Positions 15,218 to 20,261 of a stretch of 20,261 bases of DNA are shown here, one piece after another; position 1 is the stretch's first letter, and the number at the start of each line of letters is the position of its first letter. The translations under genes and the position numbers were made by a program. A model generated the notes under the pieces. It made no database searches. It saw nothing but the letters and a program-made list of their open reading frames with translations, and had not been told where the DNA came from. Origin of the DNA: a virus. Location of the stretch: positions 1 through 20,261 of IMG/VR virus record IMGVR_UViG_3300042549_006868; one strand, written 5' to 3'.

Positions 15218-15673
15218 ATGTACGCCATAGTAGAAGACAAAAAAGTAGTCGCTGTCGGCGCACTATCCCAACTCTTTCCTAATGTATCTATTCCTCAATC
15301 AATAGATGAAAAGGAATTTGCAAAAGAAAACGGGTTGCTAGAAGTAGCAATACCTGAGTTTGATGACTTTCAAGAAAAAGTAGTGCCTTGTGAACCATTT
15401 GTTAAAAGTGGTAAAGTATATGCACTAGAAGTACAGAAGATGTCAGATGAAGAAAAAACAGAAAATGTAAATGCACATATTAGCTTTGAGCTAATGTCTA
15501 CAGCATGGGTTGAGAGTGACCCAGATATGGACAAGAAGTCTCTGACTGAATGGAAAGAGTATAGAAAGAAGATTTCTTCTTTAAAGAATAGCAAAGATGT
15601 ATCCGAAATTACATGGCCTAAGAGACCATTAGTAGAGCTAGAAAAAATAATGGAGGAAGACCCAATTGCTTAG
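15218..15673 (+). CDS. Tail fibre assembly chaperone, second copy
   Basis: A 151-residue relative of the chaperone at 5200: it begins MYAIVEDKKV like MYAQVIDKHI and ends with YRKKISSL (115-122), SEITWP (129-134) and an acidic tail. The central WVESDPDMDKKSLTEW replaces the TATDY region, so the copy is more divergent and may serve a different client fibre. The ribosome site is AAAGGAGA and the start lies ten bases after the previous stop. The last bases hold GGAGG (15652-15656), which serves the overlapping LamG gene. Function assigned from the paralogue and from position. Confidence 0.72.
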   Translation: MYAIVEDKKVVAVGALSQLFPNVSIPQSIDEKEFAKENGLLEVAIPEFDDFQEKVVPCEPFVKSGKVYALEVQKMSDEEKTENVNAHISFELMSTAWVESDPDMDKKSLTEWKEYRKKISSLKNSKDVSEITWPKRPLVELEKIMEEDPIA

Positions 15674-16379
15674 TAATAACATTATTTTTAGAAGAAACAG
15701 ATTCAGCTTAACTGGATTACAACTATGGCTAGATGCGGCTCTTCCATCTACAATTACAAGAGATGGTCTTGGAAAAGTTTCTCAGTGGAATGACAAGTCT
15801 GGTTTGGCTAGACATTGCGTTCAAGCAACTGCAGCGGCACAACCAACATTTCAATCAACAGGTATAGCAGGACTTCCAGCAATTAACTTTGATGGAGTAG
15901 ATGACTTTCTACCATTCTCAGATCAAACACTATCATGGATCGCCTCATCTTCCTTTACAGTTATTTATGTTGCATCAAAGCCAGCAAATGCAAACACATA
16001 TGTAATTGGTGGAACTAACTCAGGAACAAGAAATAATCTTATTGCTGGATATGTATCTTCAAACACATTTAAGTTTGGTTTTGGTAATGATGATCAAAAT
16101 GCTATTGTTCCAGTAGGACTAGCAGGAACACCAGAAATTTATACACTTGTTTATAGCAATGCTGACAACTCACGTAGAGTTAGAAGAAATGGTGTTGACG
16201 TAGCAGTCGGTGCATCTTCAGGCGGGCTAACAAGCATGACAGGACAAGTAATCGGAAGATACTCTGCAACATTTGGAGCATTTAAGATTGGCGAATTACT
16301 TATTTACAACAGAGCCCTTACCGTGGGTGAATATATCTCAATCGAAAGAGATCTTATTTCTAAATGGGCAATTAGCTAG
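15666..16379 (+). CDS. LamG / concanavalin-A-like lectin domain protein
   Basis: A 237-residue protein consisting of one LamG-like (Laminin_G_3) beta-sandwich. Visible family motifs are GLQLWLDAA (17-25), VSQWNDKSG (38-46), the QPTF following a Gln/Ala stretch (59-62), INFDGVDDFL (73-82), and the closing IGELLIYNRALTVGEYISIE, RDLISKW. Such domains bind glycans or proteins and are frequent in phage adhesins, so a receptor-binding role is likely. The start is TTG at 15666: no in-frame ATG lies in the first 60 codons, GGAGGA is correctly spaced upstream, and the frame overlaps the chaperone stop by eight bases. The unusual start and overlap suggest coupled, moderated translation. Confidence 0.75.
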   Translation: MLSNNIIFRRNRFSLTGLQLWLDAALPSTITRDGLGKVSQWNDKSGLARHCVQATAAAQPTFQSTGIAGLPAINFDGVDDFLPFSDQTLSWIASSSFTVIYVASKPANANTYVIGGTNSGTRNNLIAGYVSSNTFKFGFGNDDQNAIVPVGLAGTPEIYTLVYSNADNSRRVRRNGVDVAVGASSGGLTSMTGQVIGRYSATFGAFKIGELLIYNRALTVGEYISIERDLISKWAIS

Positions 16380-16387
16380 GAGATAAA

Positions 16388-16714
16388 ATGGCATATAATC
16401 CATCAAGATTTATTGGGCCAGTTCTTCTAAGCACAACAAACTCAAATCTAAAATCATTTACTAACAAGGCTATTGTTAAGAGCATATTTACGGCCAACAC
16501 ATTTAATGGCCCAATTGCCTTTAGCCTTTATTTAGTTCCAAGTGGACAAACACCAAATCTATCAAATAGAATATTTGGTGACGTTCTTCTTGCAGAAAAC
16601 ACATCAAGATCAACAGAGACTACGCTAATTGTTAATGCTGGAGAATCTATCTGGGCCTCCGCAAATGTTACTGGTGGAGTAAGTATCATGGTTTCTGGGG
16701 TAGAAATAGTTTAA
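16388..16714 (+). CDS. Small beta-sandwich virion protein, second copy
   Basis: A 108-residue beta-rich protein starting eight bases after the LamG gene with TAGGAGA. It has the family order: a strand pair on NKAIVKSIFTANT, FSLYLVPSGQTP, then LIVNAGESIWASANVTGG and the final VSIMVSGVEIV, closely matching the end of the gene at 10965. Members commonly sit next to fibres in aquatic phages. It is the last gene before the hairpin and promoter at 16742-16781. Confidence 0.68.
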   Translation: MAYNPSRFIGPVLLSTTNSNLKSFTNKAIVKSIFTANTFNGPIAFSLYLVPSGQTPNLSNRIFGDVLLAENTSRSTETTLIVNAGESIWASANVTGGVSIMVSGVEIV

Positions 16715-16741
16715 AAGCTAAGCAATGAAAGGCTCAAATAG

Positions 16742-16760
16742 TAAGCCTTACAAAGGCTTA
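16742..16760 (+). other. Perfect 8-bp inverted repeat, hairpin
   Basis: TAAGCCTT at 16742-16749 and AAGGCTTA at 16753-16760 pair perfectly with a three-base ACA loop, between the end of one fibre operon and the promoter of the next. No U-tract follows. A third segment, AAGGCT at 16729-16734, can pair with the same AGCCTT, so two mutually exclusive hairpins can form. It may be a weak terminator, an RNA-processing site or an operator. Confidence 0.45.
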
Positions 16761-16772
16761 TAACCCTGAGAA

Positions 16773-16781
16773 TGGTATAAT
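16773..16781 (+). promoter_or_regulatory. Extended -10 promoter, probable leaderless transcript
   Basis: TGGTATAAT ends at 16781 and the ATG of the collagen-like fibre gene is at 16788, so the usual start site six to seven bases after the -10 falls on or next to the A of the ATG. No Shine-Dalgarno lies before that ATG, in contrast to almost every other gene here. Both facts together point to a leaderless mRNA. Confidence 0.62.
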
Positions 16782-16787
16782 TTAAAA

Positions 16788-18512
16788 ATGCCAGGAAATA
16801 CAACACCTAAAGTATTCAGATATCCGACATTAGACATGTCGCCCGATGTCCCAAGAGACCTTGGCTATTTAGCAACAGACATAGATAATTATTTAACAAA
16901 CAATCCAGGACCTACAGGACCACAAGGTCCAGCGGGTCCAACAGGTGCACAAGGCCCACAAGGTTTGCAAGGCCCTAAAGGTGATACAGGCTTAACAGGT
17001 TTACAGGGAAACCCAGGAGCAGCAAGTACTGTCCCAGGACCGCAAGGAAACCCTGGCGTTAAGGGTGACACAGGTTTGCAAGGACCTAAAGGTGACACAG
17101 GTGAACAAGGTATACAAGGTATACAAGGCTTGCAAGGTATACAAGGAATACAAGGACCCAAAGGCGATACAGGAACAGCACTAACAATTCTTGGAAACTA
17201 TGCAACGCCAGCCGCATTTACTTCAGCTAATTTAGTTGGAGCCGCAGGCAATGCTTGGTTAATTCTTTCAACTGGCGTACTTATGGTTTGGGATACAGTA
17301 ACAAGTTCATGGTTTGATGCAGGAGCTCTTCAAGGCCCAGCAGGACCAGCAGGAACAACTGGCGCACAAGGTTTGCAAGGAATACAAGGACTTAAAGGCG
17401 ACAAAGGCGATCAAGGTGAGCAGGGCCCAGTAGGTCCGCAAGGTAATACAGGCCTACAAGGATTGCAAGGAATACAAGGTATACAAGGTTTACAGGGATT
17501 GCAAGGCCCAAAGGGTGATCAAGGAATTGAAGGGTCTAAAGCAACTTTTTCTATCACAGCTGCAACCCCTCCTGCAGCACCAGTAAATGGACAAGCATGG
17601 TTTAATTCAGATAACGGCAAAAGCTACACATATTATGATTCTTATTGGGTAGAGACTGGATCCTCTTTATCTGGCCCACAAGGCCCGCAAGGTCCACAAG
17701 GCATACAAGGTATTCAAGGACCGCAAGGCGTTTCAATAAATCTTAAAGCATCTTCTTTAACAGTAGAAGCATTACCTCTAACAGGTAACAGTACAAATGA
17801 TGCAAGAATTGTAGAAGCAGACGGAGACCTATATGTTTGGGGTGGAACCTCTTGGACATCGGCTGGCCAAATTGTTGGTCCACAAGGACCACAAGGAATT
17901 CAGGGTCCCAAAGGTGACACTGGAGATCAAGGTATACAAGGTATTCAAGGGCTTAAAGGAGACAAGGGCGATACTGGGGCACAAGGTATACAGGGAATCC
18001 AAGGCTTAACTGGCCTAACTGGTAATACAGGCGCACAAGGCGCACAAGGTATTCAGGGTCCTAAAGGTGACACTGGATTAACAGGAGCAGACGGAGCAAT
18101 AGGTATAAATAGTGTTATTACCTCAGCGCTAGAAACTATGAATATTGTTGCAGCGGCAACAACAGGAACAATTAATATAGATGTGAAGACATCCTCATTT
18201 GTTTATTACACATCAAATTCAACAGGAAACTTTACTATTAACTTCCGTGGAAATGCAACACCAACTACATTAAATTCAATTTTATCAGTAGGTCAATCTA
18301 TTACAGTTACATTGTTAAATACAAATGGTTCCACCGCATATTATCCAACTGCGTTTCAAATAGATGGAAATGCTATAACTCCAAAATGGGCAGGTGGAAC
18401 AGCACCAGCTACTGGAAACGCATCATCAATAGACGCTTATTCATTTACAATAATTAAAACAGCCGCAACACCAACATATACTGTGTTTGCAGGAGCGAGC
18501 AAGTTCGCATGA
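16788..18512 (+). CDS. Long collagen-like tail fibre with globular inserts
   Basis: A 574-residue fibre. Residues 1-37 ([20 protein letters not shown], then [10 protein letters not shown]) are a typical phage attachment segment. Gly-X-Y collagen-like runs lie at about 39-131, 182-251, 295-314 and 363-440. They are separated by small beta modules at 132-181 ([10 protein letters not shown] ... [14 protein letters not shown]), 252-294 ([20 protein letters not shown]) and 315-362 ([17 protein letters not shown]). The last recurs in the gene at 19580. Residues 441-574 form a beta-rich head ([37 protein letters not shown]). A trimeric shaft with collar-like bulges and a terminal head is expected. 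Translation probably starts on a leaderless mRNA. The stop overlaps the glycine-rich adhesin start (ATGA). Confidence 0.82.
   Translation: MPGNTTPKVFRYPTLDMSPDVPRDLGYLATDIDNYLTNNPGPTGPQGPAGPTGAQGPQGLQGPKGDTGLTGLQGNPGAASTVPGPQGNPGVKGDTGLQGPKGDTGEQGIQGIQGLQGIQGIQGPKGDTGTALTILGNYATPAAFTSANLVGAAGNAWLILSTGVLMVWDTVTSSWFDAGALQGPAGPAGTTGAQGLQGIQGLKGDKGDQGEQGPVGPQGNTGLQGLQGIQGIQGLQGLQGPKGDQGIEGSKATFSITAATPPAAPVNGQAWFNSDNGKSYTYYDSYWVETGSSLSGPQGPQGPQGIQGIQGPQGVSINLKASSLTVEALPLTGNSTNDARIVEADGDLYVWGGTSWTSAGQIVGPQGPQGIQGPKGDTGDQGIQGIQGLKGDKGDTGAQGIQGIQGLTGLTGNTGAQGAQGIQGPKGDTGLTGADGAIGINSVITSALETMNIVAAATTGTINIDVKTSSFVYYTSNSTGNFTINFRGNATPTTLNSILSVGQSITVTLLNTNGSTAYYPTAFQIDGNAITPKWAGGTAPATGNASSIDAYSFTIIKTAATPTYTVFAGASKFA
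16903..18105 (+). repeat. Collagen-like Gly-X-Y coding repeats
   Basis: Imperfect 9-bp units of the form GG-N-AT-A/T-CAA and GGCCCA/ACAA recur in four blocks (about 16903-17182, 17332-17540, 17682-17739 and 17872-18105), encoding [15 protein letters not shown] triplets. Short exact copies such as GGTATACAA repeat in tandem around 17107-17156. These stretches are prone to slippage and to recombination with the similar blocks at 19690-19760 and 19900-19970. Confidence 0.85.
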
Positions 18513-19294
18513 CACCTCTAGCATCACTGGGATTTAGCGGAGGACCTTCGGGTTCAGGAATAGTTGCCACTGGGGGAACAACTTCTCTTTATGCAAATGG
18601 TAAATACAAATGTCATTTTTTTAATACCAATGGAACATTTACAGTTACATCAAATCCAAATCTGGAAAGGTTTTCTATTGTAATTGTTGGCGGCGGAGGA
18701 TCAGGTGGAAATGGTGGATACACAGCTAACTATTATAGATGGTCTGGTGCAGGTGGAGCATCTGGATCTTTTAATATAAATGAACACTTTTTAGTTTCTG
18801 GAACAAGTGTTGCAGTAGTGGTTGGCGGATCGACTGGAGCAAGTTCTATAACATATGATGGAAGCACAATTACTGCAGCTGGAGGGCCTTCAGGAAATTC
18901 TAATTATCCAAATAATAATCTTGCTGTATTCCCAGCACCAGGAATTCCACAGTCTGGAGCTGAAAGCCTGAATCCTTATACAAACCAGTCAAGCTTAAAT
19001 ATAACTGGAGCTCTTTCGGGAGCAGGAATTACTCATCAAGCATTATTTGCAGCAGGAATATTTTCTGGTTTTGGCGGAGTTGGTGCAAAAGGCTGGGACG
19101 CTTGGTATAATTCACCAGGAGTAAATAACTCTGGCAATGGAGGAGCGGGTGGACAATCTACTAACCAAAATGGATTTAATGCAGCGGGATATGGTTGCGG
19201 AGGCGGAGGCGGAGCAGCCCCGTCATCAAATGGTACATACACGTCAGGAGGAGCAGGATCTGGCGGCGGAGTTTGGATCCTATATAAAGTATGA
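18509..19294 (+). CDS. Glycine-rich tail adhesin
   Basis: A 261-residue protein with a short leader, an N-terminal beta part ([19 protein letters not shown], then [18 protein letters not shown] at about 53-70) and several glycine-rich stretches: [35 protein letters not shown], the [12 protein letters not shown] block and the closing [16 protein letters not shown]. This alternation of a hydrophobic strand with polyglycine runs is typical of the glycine-rich domain of phage tail adhesins, where glycine stretches pack as polyglycine-II helices and the loops between them bind the receptor. It overlaps the collagen-like fibre by four bases and the next gene by four bases, so all three are coupled; it is probably the tip of that fibre. 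Confidence 0.76.
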   Translation: MTPLASLGFSGGPSGSGIVATGGTTSLYANGKYKCHFFNTNGTFTVTSNPNLERFSIVIVGGGGSGGNGGYTANYYRWSGAGGASGSFNINEHFLVSGTSVAVVVGGSTGASSITYDGSTITAAGGPSGNSNYPNNNLAVFPAPGIPQSGAESLNPYTNQSSLNITGALSGAGITHQALFAAGIFSGFGGVGAKGWDAWYNSPGVNNSGNGGAGGQSTNQNGFNAAGYGCGGGGGAAPSSNGTYTSGGAGSGGGVWILYKV

Positions 19295-19569
19295 CAACAG
19301 AAGATACAGTTTATCCAATTTACCCTCATTATGCAGTAATTGATGGTAACATAATATCTAACGTAGTTGTTGCAGAATCATTAGAGCATGCCGAGGATAC
19401 AACAGGAAAAAAATGTTTTGAAATTACATCAGAAAATCCAGCAGAGGTTGGATGGGAATACGATACAGTTTCTAATAAATGCATTGTTCCAAAAACATAT
19501 GTAACAATTGAAGGAATTTTATATTACGTTGATCAAGAATTAGATCAACTAGTAGCGGTAGAGGAATAA
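19291..19569 (+). CDS. Small fibre accessory protein, unknown
   Basis: A 92-residue protein starting at the ATGA overlap with the adhesin gene. It has the order YAVIDGNIISNVVVAES, a helix (LEHAEDTTG), CFEITSEN, then GWEYD and NKCIVP. From memory this arrangement recurs in small phage proteins encoded beside fibres. The tail YYVDQELDQLVAVEE is acidic. The chaperone signature seen at 5200 (YRQSLRD, TWP) is absent. No enzymatic motif is seen; a fibre assembly or attachment role is inferred from position. Confidence 0.62.
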   Translation: MTTEDTVYPIYPHYAVIDGNIISNVVVAESLEHAEDTTGKKCFEITSENPAEVGWEYDTVSNKCIVPKTYVTIEGILYYVDQELDQLVAVEE

Positions 19570-19579
19570 GGGGATACAA

Positions 19580-20261
19580 ATGGCAATAGATTTTCCAAAT
19601 AGCCCAACAGTAAATCAATCATTTACTGCTGGTGGAAACACATGGATTTGGGATGGAATTGCTTGGACTCTTGAAAGAATTCCAACAGGACCGCAAGGTA
19701 TTCAGGGAATACAGGGCATACAAGGCCCTGAAGGGCCAGTAGGGCCACAAGGAACATCTATTAATGTTAAAGCATCAGTAGCAACCGTATCCCTTCTGCC
19801 GTCAACTGGAAACAGCGCAAATGATGCAAGAATTGTACAGTCCGATGGAGACCTTTGGATATGGGGTGGTACATCTTGGACATCCGCTGGCCAGATCGTT
19901 GGCCCAGAAGGCCCACAAGGTATTCAGGGTATTCAGGGTATTCAAGGACTAACTGGCGCAACAGGACCTTCAGGCGGAATAACATTATCAGTTACAAACT
20001 CAGGATCAGGGTCTTACACAATAAATGGTTCTGCTAATCCAACTTTATCTTTTATTCGTGGACATCGATATGTAATTAATGTAAATGCTGTTGGACACCC
20101 TTTCTGGATTCAAACATCTTCAGGTGCATATAACGCAGGAAATGTTTACAGCACTGGTGTAACAAATGGCGGAACAGATAATGGAACAATTATATTTGAA
20201 GTTCCTTTTAACGCCCCACAACTTTATTATGCTTGCCAATACCACTCATCGATGGCTGGAT
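19580..20261 (+). CDS. Collagen-like fibre with cupredoxin-like domain, cut by window edge
   Basis: An open reading frame from the ATG at 19580 (GGGG upstream) that runs off the window after 227 complete codons. The start region (MAIDFPNSPTVNQSFTAGGN, TWIWDG) is a common phage fibre N-terminus. Gly-X-Y runs lie at residues 37-58 and 108-132, around a module NDARIVQSDGDLWIWGGTSW (81-100) that copies one in the fibre at 16788. Residues 134-227 look like a cupredoxin: SGSYTINGSANPTLSFIRGH, GHPFWIQTS (H173), NGTIIFEVPF and YYACQYHSSM (C219, H222, M225). His, then Cys-x2-His-x2-Met is the ligand order of type 1 copper sites such as amicyanin. The remainder lies downstream. Copper binding is inferred, not shown. 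Confidence 0.75.
   Translation, partial: MAIDFPNSPTVNQSFTAGGNTWIWDGIAWTLERIPTGPQGIQGIQGIQGPEGPVGPQGTSINVKASVATVSLLPSTGNSANDARIVQSDGDLWIWGGTSWTSAGQIVGPEGPQGIQGIQGIQGLTGATGPSGGITLSVTNSGSGSYTINGSANPTLSFIRGHRYVINVNAVGHPFWIQTSSGAYNAGNVYSTGVTNGGTDNGTIIFEVPFNAPQLYYACQYHSSMAG

Noticed and set aside
16889-17161. Antisense reading frame rich in Cys-Ile-Pro-Cys repeats
   Set aside because: It is the complement of the collagen-like Gly-X-Y coding repeats; such repeats automatically give a long Cys/Pro antisense frame. No ribosome site is present.
16903-18105. Repeated short units that could suggest a CRISPR array
   Set aside because: Units are 9 bp in phase with codons and encode Gly-X-Y; there are no unique spacers between equal repeats.

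Overview
The window is one contiguous, entirely plus-strand stretch of a tailed double-stranded DNA phage genome (Caudoviricetes) or prophage, from the tail-fibre and adhesion region. The evidence is the dense packing (stops and starts that touch or overlap), collagen-like Gly-X-Y fibre proteins, two proteins with the tail-fibre assembly chaperone signature, a LamG-type lectin-like protein, a glycine-rich adhesin and many small beta-rich virion proteins. Several motifs, such as the DYSWYGAG / YMRSGNLPARYE block of the 1165-residue protein, recall aquatic cyanophage and pelagiphage structural proteins. The DNA is AT-rich and AGA is the commonest arginine codon. The host cannot be named. Strong AGGAGA ribosome sites and a probable leaderless promoter would suit an aquatic actinobacterium, but this is only a hint. 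No tRNA, CRISPR array, integrase or insertion sequence was seen.

Layout. (1) 31-6618: a collagen-like fibre, the 1165-residue structural protein, an MPDY-type fibre protein, a small beta-rich protein, a tail-fibre assembly chaperone and a propeller-like fibre protein. (2) 6634-10507: an island of four tightly coupled genes that do not look like fibres. Two are unknown proteins. The third joins a peptidase-U32-like Fe-S domain to a class I methyltransferase, and the fourth is a multi-pass membrane protein resembling DUF401 transporters. (3) 10508-10630: a strong hairpin and an extended -10 promoter that restart a fibre operon. (4) 10631-16714: a second MPDY-type protein, small beta proteins, two large paralogous fibre proteins sharing an exact 44-bp block, a second chaperone and the LamG protein. 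(5) 16715-16787: another hairpin and an extended -10 promoter placed so that the next mRNA would be leaderless. (6) 16788 to the end: a 574-residue collagen-like fibre, a glycine-rich adhesin, a small accessory protein and a second collagen-like fibre. The last is cut by the window edge and ends in a cupredoxin-like domain with a complete set of potential type 1 copper ligands.

How the parts may work together. Regions 1, 3-4 and 6 look like repeated and reshuffled modules for host adhesion (fibre shaft, beta-rich tip, chaperone, accessory), the pattern expected of a phage carrying several alternative receptor-binding proteins. The central island is the least expected part. The U32 plus methyltransferase pairing recalls the bacterial TrhP/TrmR route to 5-methoxyuridine at tRNA position 34, so the fusion may be a phage nucleic-acid or small-molecule modification enzyme made together with a membrane transporter. 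That role is inferred, not shown.
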